DNA from: Candolleomyces eurysporus
Taxonomy: Eukaryota; Basidiomycota; Agaricomycetes; Agaricales; Psathyrellaceae
Length of the DNA: 64,000 nt
Assembly: GCA_027579435.1 (NCBI GenBank)
Contig: JANBPK010001190.1
Location: 62,001-126,000, forward strand
Reading direction: 5' to 3'
The position numbers and the translations under genes are program-made. The notes beneath the pieces were generated by a model that was not told the DNA's origin, searched no databases, and saw only the letters and a list, made by a program, of their open reading frames with translations. How positions within the stretch are numbered: position 1 is the stretch's first letter; every line of letters starts with the position of its first letter. This document shows, piece by piece, positions 1-11,324 of the stretch.

Positions 1-2197
1 TCGACCCAGAGCCAGGCGACCACATACACACTCGACGTGCCCTCGACGAGCAGCCAGCACTCCGTGCTGGTGAAGAAAAAGTCGACCAGGATACCATTCC
101 TTGGCCGTTCGCGGAAGAAGTCGAACCCAAGCGCAAGCGATGTTGGCTCTGCGCACGAGACGGACACCGGCGAGCCATCGAGCGCGACCTCCAGCACCGA
201 TCGGTAAGTCTGTCTGCATTTCCTTTTCCGGCATCCCGCACTCGTTGGCTGCGCGACCTGACACAGAACTTGCAATCCAGACGCCAAACGGTGGAGATTT
301 CTGAGCCCCTGCCAACGACGCGGCCGAGCGTACTGGCCCCTTCTCCCGTCAAAGCACCCTCGCAATCCCTGGGCTCAAAGCTGGCCGCGCATTTCCAGCC
401 GCGGTCACGTAAATTGAGCGCGGTGGGCTATGCCCCACCCCCGCAATCGACATCGAACAACAATCTCGCAGTCCCCGAACCAACCACACGCGGTACATCG
501 CTAGATTCAGGATCCTCCGGTGCAAGATCCCCAACTCCTCGTGCCCAGCCGACGATTACAGTTTCATTTTCGGAGAACCTGGACGAGTACAAGGACCTCT
601 TCACATTGCCGAAGCAGAAGAAATCAACTACCCAAACCTCCCCATCGCCTGATGCTACTCCCCGGCAGAGCAACACCCCAGAGTCCGAGGAATCACCAGA
701 TGCTACCCTTCGCAGGGACCCTCGGTTAGCCTCAAGCGTACCGACAGAACTGCCGCGCAGAGGCTCTGCGCCTACCATCCTCGATGCTTCGCGCCACAGA
801 TCCTCAAAGAACCCCTCATCAGAACAACCTCCCAAGCCACCACCAAAGGTAATAAGAAAGCCTTCGACCGTGGAGAAGGGCAGCCAAGACAGCAGCTCAA
901 CCACCCGAAATTCCGATGGCAAGGATTCGACACGGTCAAGCCTTTCAGATAAGCTTTCAGGACCTCCCGTGACAGTGCCAAAACGTGTTTCTGTTACCCC
1001 AAGTACCCCAGCCGCAGATTACTCAGCCCAGCAACGTTTACGCATGCGACAACAGCTAGCTGCGTCTGCTTCAGACAAACCGAACAAGNCCCCCCTCAAT
1101 GCCCCTGCCATCAGCCCCACCTACCCCTCCCGGCTCATCATCAGGTTCAAGGTCGGCGAGTCCAGCCACCGTGCCCCGGTCAACCAAGAGTCGGTCTCGA
1201 GCGGGCACCGTCGGTTCGGTTTCCAGTGTCACAGGTTCGCCGCTATCGCAGTCCACCGTGCCCAGCGATCTCCAAACCGACGCGAAACGCGTATCTGTGG
1301 AAAAACTAAACCCGGAATCGCCGACCCTCGACCTGGGCTCTGCAACAGCGGAACAACTACGAGAATTACTCATAGCCCGCAACCGACAGTGCGAGCAGCT
1401 CACCGCTGAGAAGACCGCGCTGGAGAGAAAGGTTTCTCAATTGGAGAAAGAAATGTCGAAGAAGGATCACCAAATCAAAGGGCTGATGTGGTTGGTCGCC
1501 AACAACAAGAGCCCACCGGCGACTGACTTTCCTCCTGACCTCGCACTCCCCTCTCCACCACTCAAAACGCCCCCTGAGCCAGAACAACCTCAGAAGATTG
1601 CTCCTCGTATGTATATGCGACGTCACCACCTCTCAGACGATTCGGGCGCAGAATCACATCCTACGTCTGGCGCAGAGTCCATTCGAACCTCAGAAACATC
1701 AGGGAATGAATCTTCCTCCTTCCGTCGCGGAAAGGGCCGACGTCCATTCATGCTTGGGGACAGTAGCTATAACTTCTATCGGGCAGCAGTTGGGAAAAGA
1801 CTCCCGCCGCAGAAGTCACTTGCACCCGATAGTGCTCTTCCTGATGTGCCCAATGGTCGCTCCTCGCTGAGCTCCGTTTCCCTCCCATCACCCTCTTCAT
1901 CCACCTCCTCACTATTACCCCCAAGCCCCAGTTTGACCGTCTCATCATTATCCGCTATTCCCGAATCGCCGTCTTCATTACGGATATCGACAAACGCTGA
2001 TACCACGGACTTGCCGGTGCGCTCTTCGAAGCGTATCTCCACCTCGTCGATGGCTTCATCAAGCACGGCGGCTAGCAGTGCCTATGCTACTAACCTCAAA
2101 CGAAGTCGGCCGCCCTCAATAGCCCAAGTTTTGGAGAACTNCCCCCAGAATGGATGATGTTTTGGAGAAGCTTCGCCCATTCCAACCCACCGCGTAA
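1..2197 (+). CDS. Ser/Pro-rich coiled-coil protein, 5' partial, broken at Ns
   Basis: Unrecognised protein whose beginning lies off the window. An intron at 204-280 (GTAAGT...CAG) joins an open frame from base 1 to the main exon in phase. The product is rich in Ser, Pro and Thr and looks disordered. Near 1340-1500 it has one clear coiled coil with heptad-like Leu (EQLRELL, ERKVSQLEKEMSKK), followed by a conserved-looking IKGLMWLV stretch. The frame shifts at the N at 1089, just before a C run, and again at the N at 2141. After the second shift the protein would end with MDDVLEKLRPF-type sequence and a stop at 2195-2197. Both shifts fall at Ns, so they are probably sequencing artefacts and not mutations. 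The role could be scaffold-like, but nothing in the sequence proves it. Confidence 0.6.
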
Positions 2198-4186
2198 TCC
2201 TGCACTCCCACTCCATGCGTTACGACATTTCATTTAGCCATTTCATCTTTGAACACACGATCCTTTTGGTGTCGCCGTTTGATTGCCTCCATTGGACTTT
2301 GCATCCGGAAGGTGATTCCTCTCCTACCCGCCCTTCGTCCTAGCCGTGGTCTGACGACCTTAACAAATACAGTCCTTCCCACCCTTGCGGCCGGTCCGGT
2401 TTACTTTCGGCTGCAGCCCAGTCACGTTTCATCTTCTGGCAGGTTCGTCGTCGTCACGACATTTCGTCGATCTTATTCGGCTTACGCGTCTAAAACATCT
2501 ATCAAGTATCAACGTCACCGCAGGGTTCCTTTCCCCAAAGCCTGATTCCTGGATTTTGGCAACTTGTCGTGGCAGCCGTGGCGCNTTTGGGCGCTTTGGG
2601 TTGGCCTTTGAGCTTTCCAATTTCAACCTCCCGGAGTTCTCGCAATTGTCATATCACTGTCAACGAGTGTCTCGCTCCCTTGGGTTGTGGCGTGCTGATT
2701 CCTATCCTGTTGATCGTCCTTAACCCCCAACCCCCCCACCTTTTCACTTTTCGCATCTTTCTCTCTCGTTATTGTTTGCATCCGATTCATTAATCACTCA
2801 CGCACTGGTTATATGCATTCTCATTTTTATTGGCTTTAGAATCACCTGGTTCGTCATTTGACGTGCANTTTTTTTTCTCGGATATCTATTACGATGTATT
2901 CGGACTCTCTCAACGCTTCAGTTTACCTTCCTTTCGGAATTTCTTTTGCATCTAACCGTCGGGTTTCGTTGCCGTCTCTCCATCATCTTCAATTCACTTG
3001 CTTCATCGGTTCGGTTTCTAGTTGTTGATTTTTTTTCCATGGTGCCCCCCATTCCCCACCGGTCATCACCACATTCATCCTATCCTGACCCCAACGCTTT
3101 CATTCTACATTCTTACCGCTGCTGTCGACAATCAATTCCCCTGTACTCTACGACTTTCATCACTTATCTTTCCATCTTCCCGCACTTTCACTTATCGGAT
3201 CAGGTTGAATCTGATTTCCATTCATTCCCTATGTTATCTACGCTAGCGCTTTCGTATATTTCCTCTTTACCTTTGCATATACTTATTCTACTGTACTCTT
3301 CACCTGGTTCCCCCGGATCCTGCCTTTGACACACATTTTTTTTTCCCAATGTTGTCCGTTCGCCCGACTTCCCCTTGCATACTCCACCGTCCTTGCTCCT
3401 GTTACATACATATCTCGTTCCACCGGGGGATGGATCCCCCGTCCTGTCTTTTTCTCTCATTCCGAATTCGTTCCTTCCGTGGCACTCCAGCCGCTAACTG
3501 CTACACACACCATCAGCATCATATCATCATGTGCTTTGTCTTTCCTTTGTTGTCTCTTCGGTTGGATATATTCAGAGTAGTCACTGCAGCATCTGTAATC
3601 TATACATAATCAGCTAGCTATCTCTCCGGGCCCTTTTCCCTACTCAAACTCAAACGATGTCGATGATCAGTCAGGAAGGTCGGTTAGGCAGCTACCAGGT
3701 GCCGGTGAAAGCAAGTCAGGCCTTACGGCCTAACCTGAAACGACGTACAGTAAGAGCCAGAAGGTGATGAGATGAGATGCTAGCTCCTCCGTTTTGGCGA
3801 CGGCGAATAGTACGCGGGACATGCATGTATTCTCGCACAAGTTTTGATTGGTCTTTGTCAACTACCTAGTTCCAGACCCTTTCTCCTACAGAGTACGTGC
3901 CTACACGTTATCCTATCCAACCATCCAGTACGTACACCAAACCCAAAAACGTACATATTATACTACATCCTCCTCCATCCCTTGTGGGACTAATAGACGG
4001 TCTGCGGATACAACGACCCAAAAATACTACACACACGCATACATAATGGATGGTGCCAATACAACAGAGAAATAAATCACGAAAATACAACAATACGTTT
4101 GATATAAAATACAGGGGTATATGCGAGTCCCATGCGAGAATAAAATGCGAAAAAGCGAAAGAATGAGTGTAGAAAGGAATGGAAAA
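2198..4186. other. Convergent intergenic region, pyrimidine-rich
   Basis: This lies between the 3' end of the coiled-coil gene and the 3' end of the F-box/WD40 gene. It is strongly T/C-rich on the plus strand and has Ns at 2585 and 2868 before T runs. The open frames here are low-complexity (Ser, Leu, Phe, Pro) with no domain or splicing support. It probably holds the two 3' UTRs. No gene seen. Confidence 0.6.
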
Positions 4187-7100
4187 TTAGATGAACAGAG
4201 AGGCATCCAGCCCCACCGAGAAGTCCAGTTCAGCGATCTTGTGGTCATGGGAAGCGCTGTAAAAGAGGCGGAGGCGATAACCAAGTCAGTCGGTGTCCAC
4301 AAACCCACGGTACTCGGAGAGATACACATACGTGACAATTCTCGTAGCATCGAACTTGACATCAAAGATGTGGCTACCATGGACTTGTCCGAAATCGCGC
4401 AAACATTTGCCTACAAAAGCAAAGCAGGCCCATGTCATGAGCACAAACACTCGTGTGGAAAGGTAAACGAAGGGGCGTACCAGTTCGGAAGTCCCATACT
4501 TTGACGGTCTTGTCATAGCTTACGCTGACGAGGCGGCCGGTCCTTGGGTCGAATGATAGAGCACGAACCAAGCCATTATGGCCAGTCAACGTTCTCAGAC
4601 ACTCCCCAGTCCATGGGTCCCAGACTTTGATCTTATCGTCATTCGACCCCGAAACGATGAAATTGTCCTACGCCCAAAGGGTCAGCACGAAAATAAAACG
4701 GGGATCTGCGAGAATACAAACCTTGAACTCGATGCAAGCAAGCCCGCGATCATGCCCTTCAAAGGTTCGAATCCGTTCGCCATTTGTGGTGTCCCATAGA
4801 ATTAACTTGCCATCGCCACTTGCACTGACCTGAAGATCATCGATCGTCAGAAGGAACCAACAAAAATCGAGCTAGACGAACGCCACGTACCACTCTATCA
4901 TGCTGAAGACCGATTGCATTGACCGGACCCTCATGGCCTCGCAAGACGCGGCTCAAAGCTAGAGTCTTGCGATCCCACACGCGGATCGACGCATCCTTGG
5001 AGCTATAGAGACAAAGTCCAGAGGTTCAGTGACAGGCACCTCAAGTATGCACAAAACGATCTACTGACCAGCTGACAATCCACTTATCGTCCATCCGGAT
5101 GTCCAAAACGCCGCCTTCGTGCCCTTCAAGCGTAGCTCGAACCTGCGCCGTGATCTCCCTCTCACCATTAGGCAACAGATCTCCCAGTTCCATTTCCCAA
5201 ACACAAATGGAGCAGTCGCTGCTCCCGCTGACAAGTAGCCCCTTGGGCGGACTCTCCATAGAGTCCGCGCCCAAAGCCCAGTCCTTTTCAAACTTTAGAC
5301 AAAGGACACTGCCTCGATGAGCATCCTGAAACGTGCCGAGCACCTGGCCAGTCTTCAAGCTCCATACTTTGATAGTACGATCCCTGGACCCGGTGACAAC
5401 ATACTGCGAATCAAATTCTACGCAGTACACGCTGCCAAAGGGAAAGAACAAAATAGGTAATGGTGAGCGCTGGTACACACAACGGCCAAAATGGACAAAA
5501 AACCGTGACATACCTGTCTGTATGCCCCTCCATTTTCCGAATCACAGGTTCCCAAGGCCGGACGTTTTCCTTCATCTCCATTTCTTGGTCATCGGTGGCC
5601 AGGTCGAATAAACCCAAGAGGTCCGGGGCCAACGGAGGGCGGCTAAAAGGTCTACCAGGGACTGTGCCGGGTACCGTACCAGCCCAGCGGCGTTCCAACT
5701 CGAGGCGCTCACGGTAAAGCAGGCGCCAGTCCAATTGCAACGGGGCCGTACTCAACGGACTCGCGGACGCAGGAGGAGGCCTGATGTATGAAATCCGGTG
5801 CGAAGAGTAATAGTGGCTGTAATCAGAGCGAGTTTGGCTATGCTTAAGGTTGGATGAGGTCCTTGGCGATGCGAATGGGATGAATCTGCCTTTCATGCTT
5901 TTGGATCCCCGGCTCTGGCTGCCCCCATAGGACGACCCTCTGTTGCTGCCCCATTCAAAGCTCCAGGTGAGGCCGAGCGATCGAAGGGTTGAGAGCGGAA
6001 GATCGGATAGCTCAGGTCCAGCTCTCCGCAGATCGATTCCCCAGCGGCTCAGGAACAGGGCCCGCCATACAGCGTTATCGCTGGCAAGACGACGCCATGT
6101 GTGGGACACAGCACGGCATGCAAGGATCGCATGTCGCGCAGCATTCTGCTCGGTGTCAACGGAGAGTGCGTGAGAAGTACAAAGTGGCCTGGAAGAGTGA
6201 CTGGGTGGTGAAGGGCATAGCATTATGAGAATATGCAATGCTACTTCTGGGGGTAGGAGCGCTAATATGTCTGTCAGGGGAGTGTCAGCGTCTAAGTCTA
6301 CTAGCTACATTTTGCTGGAGGCTCACCGATTCCTGTAACGGCTCTGACGTCAATGAAACAAGCCTCGTCGTCAATCAACTCTCCTTCCTCCCCATCCAAA
6401 GGCGCCAGGTCCGAGTAGTTGATAAAGTCGTGCAGTTCGCTTCTGCTACTGTTCCTTGAGAAAAACGCCCTGGCTTTGCCTTTGGTTCTGCTAGGAATCG
6501 ATGGTTGCTCTGCGAGATACCATGATCCGAGGCGAGGTGGAGGAGAGGGCGTCCGTGGGGGTGCAGAGAGGTTGGAAGAAGGTGTAAAGTTTAATACAGC
6601 ACGGCCTGGAGAGGAGATGACGTCCCAGATCCGAGGGAGAATGCCTTTGAAGGGGTTGTGCGATGATTCCACTGAGGTTTGGTATATGCTGGTGGTGGAA
6701 GCGGTCGCAGGCCACCCAGAGGACGAGCTGGCAAAGGTGGTGCGACGAGAGCCCATCCCAGACATTGCACGTCTGCCGATTGGATACGCTCCGGGAATTG
6801 GCGTGTTGGTGGAGAACTGGACCTCTGGGTCGTCGAGATCGACATCGATGATTGAAAAGTCCACTGACGGGGAGGGCGACGCTGGTCTGCCAGCAAGGGA
6901 GTCGATGTCCATCGGGTCAGATTGGAACGACAAGTCCGAGGTAGTGAGGAAAGGTGAACCCAGGGAAGTTGTCAATAGCCGAGAGAAACGAGGCGACTGT
7001 TCGGGGCCCGGAGTGGCCAGTGGCATCGGCCGCGACCGCTTTGGGGGCGGGGTTGCCGACCTGGCGGGTGGCGGGTGGAGTGGCTGGAGTGCTGGGGAGA

Positions 7101-7296
7101 GCGACGACGACCTGGCGTGTTGGCGACGAGGATGGTGGGCAGAAGGACGCGACGGGCCAGGGGTCTGGGAGAGGGTTCTTCGCGAGGCGGGCCGGGGGCG
7201 GTGCGATGGCGCTCTTGGGCCGCCCGGGGCTGGGGACGAGGTCGAGCCCATCGTTCTGGACGACGAGGAGGCGTGGAGGAAGTGGTAGGACGCCAT
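4187..7296 (-). CDS. F-box and seven-WD40-repeat protein (SCF substrate receptor)
   Basis: Eight exons, all phase-consistent: 7296-6327, 6270-5514, 5431-5069, 5002-4891, 4829-4722, 4667-4481, 4410-4332, 4256-4187, giving 881 aa. Residues 1-323 are a Ser/Pro-rich disordered region. The first intron falls exactly before the F-box (DILALLPPEVALHIL, about residues 324-338), so exon 2 supplies the Skp1-binding part. A Ser/Pro linker follows, then seven WD40 blades from about residue 573 to the end, with repeated VSGS/VSAS...VW motifs (SRDRTIKVW, SKDASIRVW, GDGKLILW, NDDKIKVW, YDKTVKVW). The last blade ends SHDHKIAELDF. Proteins of this layout (Cdc4/Met30/Fbxw type) choose substrates for SCF ubiquitin ligases, and phosphodegron binding by the propeller is inferred from the family. 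I cannot assign it to one named ortholog. The next gene upstream runs in the same direction. Confidence 0.9.
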
Positions 7297-7677
7297 GGGG
7301 AGGGGCGGGGAGGGAGCTGTAGGGATGGACNTCTGGCGGCTACGTTTAAGAGGTTGATCATGGATAGTCCCGTGACCCTGAAGGACGTCAAACAGACACA
7401 GTTATTGTCTCGTTGTCCACGGCTGTTGCTCTGCCCGGCTCTCTCAAACACTTGAAGACGCAGCTGCACACCCCTCATTTCGGTATTCAAACCAGAGTAC
7501 ATTAATTTATTGAATACACACATATAGCAAGTCAAAGCCAGTGCAAGGAGCTGACGCACAACCCCTTCATCCACAGCTCTACGATCCGCTGCTGCCGGTG
7601 CGGTAGACGTCTTCTCTGTGGCTCTCCTTCTCGAAGCATCCCCATGGATCCCTTCCCAGCGACTCTCTTCCCATCTT
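7297..7677. other. Intergenic, promoter side of the F-box/WD40 gene
   Basis: About 380 bp between two minus-strand genes. There is one N at 7331. No additional coding exon or clear TATA box seen. Confidence 0.5.
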
Positions 7678-8678
7678 CTACAGGCTGAACATCGGCAGTC
7701 GCTTCGAGATCCAATATGTCCAGTACAACGCAGCGGTGTCGCCACTCGGAAGGCCCGTAATGTTGTCCGTCATCATGCCCAGTGCCCAGTCCGAGTAGAA
7801 CACCGCGAGGATGCTGAACGTTGCCACTACCCATATCAACCCTCCAAACACGATTTTCTTTCCCGTTCCTCCCTCTGCGTTTCGGATTCGATACAGCAGC
7901 CCAGCTACCACGATGAGAACGCCAGTTCCGACAACGGTGTAGAAGCCTGCAGTCAATTTCAACACTGCCTTGTTCTCGATGTTCTTCACTGCCAGGGTCA
8001 TGACACCCACGATCCCCGCAAACATTCCAGGAACATCTAGATTCATGCGTGGTTAGCGTGCCATCGTGTACGAACACTATCTGGGTACTCACACAAGATA
8101 ATCCACCAGAAAACATGTCGCATGGGATCTACCACCACGTCGATCGGTGCCTCCTGCTTGTCGGAGTCGCTACCATCCCCTTCACTCCCTGCTGCCGCTT
8201 TCTCCACATCGGCCCCACTACTTCCCTCCTGCTCGTGTCCCGCAGCGTCTGCAATAGTTGCATCACTAGCGTCCGACCCTTCCCTCCGTTTCCGTTTCCT
8301 CGCCCTCTTGAGCCTAATCTTCTCCATGATGAACAAACCCGCCACATGAACAGCCGTGACCCCATTGAGCAACGACATGCTCATCTTCCAAATCGCAATA
8401 ACCAGCAACTCCCAGGTGTCCTTGCACCTCACGATAGTCACTATCGTCAACAGCGTCGAAATGAGAAGCCCGAACCCTCCTAGCGCCAGATCGAACCGGT
8501 TGAAGGACACCCGGCTAAATGGCCAGAGCGGTTTTCGTCCATACCAAAGGCAGGCGATGGTGTAGTAGGTGAGAACGTGCGAGACGAAGCCCAAGGCGCC
8601 GTACGGAAGGCTGTAGCATTTGATCTCTTCTGCGAGGGAGTTGAGGGCGGATCCTGTCGACGTCGAATTGGTGGACAT
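7678..8678 (-). CDS. Multi-span integral membrane protein, unknown function
   Basis: Two exons, 8678-8093 and 8036-7678, joined in phase by a GTGAGT...CTAG intron, 314 aa. About seven hydrophobic segments are visible: around residues 26-48, 66-88, 93-115, then after a hydrophilic stretch around 188-210, 217-237, 247-265 and near the C terminus. Between the third and fourth segments lies a basic cluster (KIRLKRARKRKRR) followed by a Ser/Asp/Glu-rich loop, which suggests a cytosolic side. No transporter or receptor signature is recognisable. Conserved-looking parts include YGALGFVSHVLTYY and SRVSFNRFDLALGGFG. It resembles uncharacterised fungal polytopic membrane proteins, and substrate and organelle cannot be inferred. 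It is divergent from the next gene, with about 0.8 kb between starts. Confidence 0.75.
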
Positions 8679-9495
8679 GAATGAAGCTTGCTATTTAGCT
8701 TCTTGCTGGGGGAGAAGGATGGAGGGAATCCAGGATGGAGGGTCGGCCCTTGGAGTCGAGGACAAAAGGCAGGACGAAGGACGGCATGCTTACTGTCCGT
8801 GCAAGATGGCTCGGCCCAGCTGTGCACTGCCAGCTTGAGGAGCATGGATTGATGGGTGGCGGTGCATGTCAAAATGCTTCCGCGGTACCAATTAAGCTGC
8901 GAAGACTGATTGTGTCTCCCTATGACCACATTCTGCAAGAGAGGCGTTTACATTTGTACCCGTGCGTTGGACCAAACTTTACCATATCACGGCAAGTAAA
9001 CTCATCTCCACTATTAAACAGCGAAGGGGTGTCACTGAAATCTTATCTTCAGAGACTACAACACCCAGCCTCGCGAGAAAGCAGGCATTAGCGTATGGCA
9101 TGGTGCGCCCAGGACAAGTGGAACCATTTTAGCCTCAAGAATACACCCGAAAGACGGAGAGCTCACGCTCAACTTCGCGAGTCGCCACTGACTACCACTT
9201 CGTTGCTGCTATGAATAATGAGAACCATCTTGTGGACGAGAGAAGGAGTTTAGAACAAAGGAACTACAGACTTGGCATCACATGCTCCCAAAGCAGAAGC
9301 ACCCGTCGGCCGTCTGGACGATTATCGGAAGGGGCGGCAATTCTCATGACCAGTTGCTTCCCAACATATTATTCCCTCGGTATAAATGAGATGGCGCAAA
9401 CTAGAAAAAAAAGCTCTGGTGCCGAATCCTTCGAACGTTCACTCGTTCCTCTGCCAACACACATTCGTACTGAAACCTCCCGCACTCCAGCCTCA
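8679..9495. other. Divergent intergenic promoter region
   Basis: This 817-bp gap separates the starts of the membrane protein (minus) and the dienelactone-hydrolase-like gene (plus). Apart from the TATA box listed separately I see no coding exon or repeat in it. Confidence 0.55.
9381..9387 (+). promoter_or_regulatory. TATA box upstream of the dienelactone hydrolase gene
   Basis: TATAAAT lies 109 bp before the chosen ATG at 9496, a reasonable distance for a fungal core promoter with a leader of about 80 nt. Confidence 0.5.
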
Positions 9496-10586
9496 ATGTG
9501 GTCTCTCAAACTCCCGGTGCTCCTCACTCTCCTCTCGGCTCCCTTACTAGCTCTCTCCGCCCTCGATCCTTCTTCCCCGGTCTTAGCAGGACCCATCACC
9601 GAGCATTGTATTGAAGGCGCCAAACACGCTGGAGAACCCGTTGGAACTAACGTCACCATCGCAAACGTCCCTACGTACCTTTCCGAGCCGACGACGCCTC
9701 CTTCGGACGAGAAGAAGAAAGTCTTGTTGTTCTTTTCGGACATTTACAGTCCCTTTTATGTGAACAATCAGTTGCTCCAGGATTATTTCGCTTCCGAAGG
9801 TGCGTTTGGCGCGTTCCCTATCCCCCTCTCGACTGGGAGGGGTGTTAGGAATATAAGCCGACTGACGGAATTTTGGGCAGGCTTCAATGTCGTGGGTATC
9901 GACTACTTCTTCGGCGACCCCGTCCAAGCACACGACGGTGAACCCGGTTTCAACATGACTGCGTGGTTCAACAAGTCGAGAGCGCAAGCTGAAAGGGCCC
10001 TTCCTGGGTGGATCGAGGCTGTGAGAACCAAGTATGGTGCGGACGCAAAGTATGCTGCAGTAGGTCAGTATATTGCCTTTCCAAACTCAAGGCTCGTGTT
10101 CTTCTAGTCTAACGACGAGATACGATATACAGGGTACTGCTTTGGTGCACCGTACGCCCTGGAGATCTCTGCCACGGATAAAGTTGTAGCTGGCGCGTTC
10201 GCCCACCCGTCTGGCTTGGTTGAGGCTCATTTCTCTAACCTCACGAGTAAGTCATGTGCAAACATCCTTTTCTTTTCTTAACATTGACACTTTTTTTTCA
10301 GAACCTCTATTACTCTCATGCGCCGAAACCGACTCGGCCTTCCCCACTGCAAACATGCGCCGTGCCGTCGATATTCTGGCCGGCAAAAAGGCGACGTACC
10401 ATCTCCAGGTGTTCTCGGGTGTGTCGCATGGATTTGCGACGAGGGCTGATCCGAATGATGCTAATGCTGGTGAGTTCTACGATGCCTACTATATACACTC
10501 GGATTGACACGAATATCCGAATAGTCTGGGCGAAGGAAGAGTCTGCGAGGAGTGTCGTTGGTTGGTTCAATCGGTTCAGCAAGTAG
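9496..10586 (+). CDS. Secreted dienelactone hydrolase family protein
   Basis: Five exons (9496-9799, 9881-10063, 10133-10246, 10302-10469, 10525-10586), all phase-consistent, 276 aa. The ATG at 9496 was chosen because it opens a clean signal peptide (hydrophobic core LPVLLTLLSAPLLALSAL). The alpha/beta-hydrolase triad of the DLH family is present: nucleophilic Cys165 in GYCFGAP, Asp211 in ETDSAFP and His243 in GVSHGF. An early KVLLFFSDIY strand matches the family's first core strand. DLH enzymes hydrolyse dienelactones in chloroaromatic or catechol breakdown, but many fungal members have unknown substrates. Secretion and an intact triad suggest an extracellular esterase or lactonase. The intron after the signal-peptide exon removes an in-frame stretch that would otherwise read through, so a longer unspliced reading is wrong. 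Confidence 0.88.
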
Positions 10587-11324
10587 ATTGTCTGGCAAAG
10601 TCTGGATGGTGTTGTGTGTAATTGTACGATTATTTTTTATGAAATAAGTAGCTATACCAAAGGCCAAATGCTTGCAAACTCTAACAGGAGAACTGAGCAC
10701 TGAACCACAGTGTCTATTGAGATGTCTCAGGATGAACGGCGTTTTGCTTAGGTGACTTCACCAAGAATTCCCTTCCTGAGTAACTCTTTCCCACATTTCA
10801 TGAACACCTCGATTACCATATCCCAGCAGTATGCCTGTCACTGGTGAACGAAGAAGCTGAGGGCATACGAGGAACTCGTTAGAAGCAAGGAGCAACTCTC
10901 TCGTGTCTGAGAATGCGCATTTTTCGGGTTGAAACATGCGCGACAGTTCAGGCGTGCATTGTAGGATATGAAGCTGAAACCGTAAGAGAGTTTGCTTGTA
11001 CTATAACCTGTGGCAAGCGGCCGATGCTTCGCACGGCAGGAGCCGAGGCATTTTGCGGGCTTCCGAGGGCGAGATAGAAAGTGACGGCGGCACGAAATAT
11101 GATGGCGGAGTAGAAAGAAATGCTGAAATGGGCGAACGGAAAACAGGCGGAGCTGCGATAGGTTTGAAAATGACTGATGGGAGAGATGCGGCCCGGTCAC
11201 AAGGAGCAACGTCGTCTTGGCATTTTTGGACCCCCTTAAGTACCCTCGGCAACATAGAAGCCCAGGACACCGGCATTCAGGAATTCGACGTAAATTACTA
11301 TGACTATGATATGGCTTTCTCCTC
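10587..11324. other. Intergenic with one dispersed repeat copy
   Basis: 3' flanks of two convergent genes. The middle is occupied by the repeat at 11005-11252. No gene seen. Confidence 0.55.
11005..11252 (+). repeat. Dispersed repeat family, short complete copy
   Basis: The left end (11005-11060) has the motif GTGGCAAGCGGCCGATGC followed by CGAGGCATTTTG. The right end (11198-11252) has ACCCCCTTAAGTACCC followed by CTCGGCAAC. The same left and right ends bracket a 552-bp copy at 30999-31550, which marks these as the two ends of one unit. This copy is 248 bp and has no coding capacity. Confidence 0.6.

Noticed and set aside
2946..3609. Plus-strand frames rich in Ser, Leu, Phe and Tyr
   Set aside because: They are low-complexity translations of pyrimidine-rich DNA with no conserved pattern or splice support.
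6419..7288. Long plus-strand frame of 289 codons
   Set aside because: It is the reverse of exon 1 of the F-box/WD40 gene, whose Ser/Pro-rich codons leave the other strand open. No domain on the plus strand.
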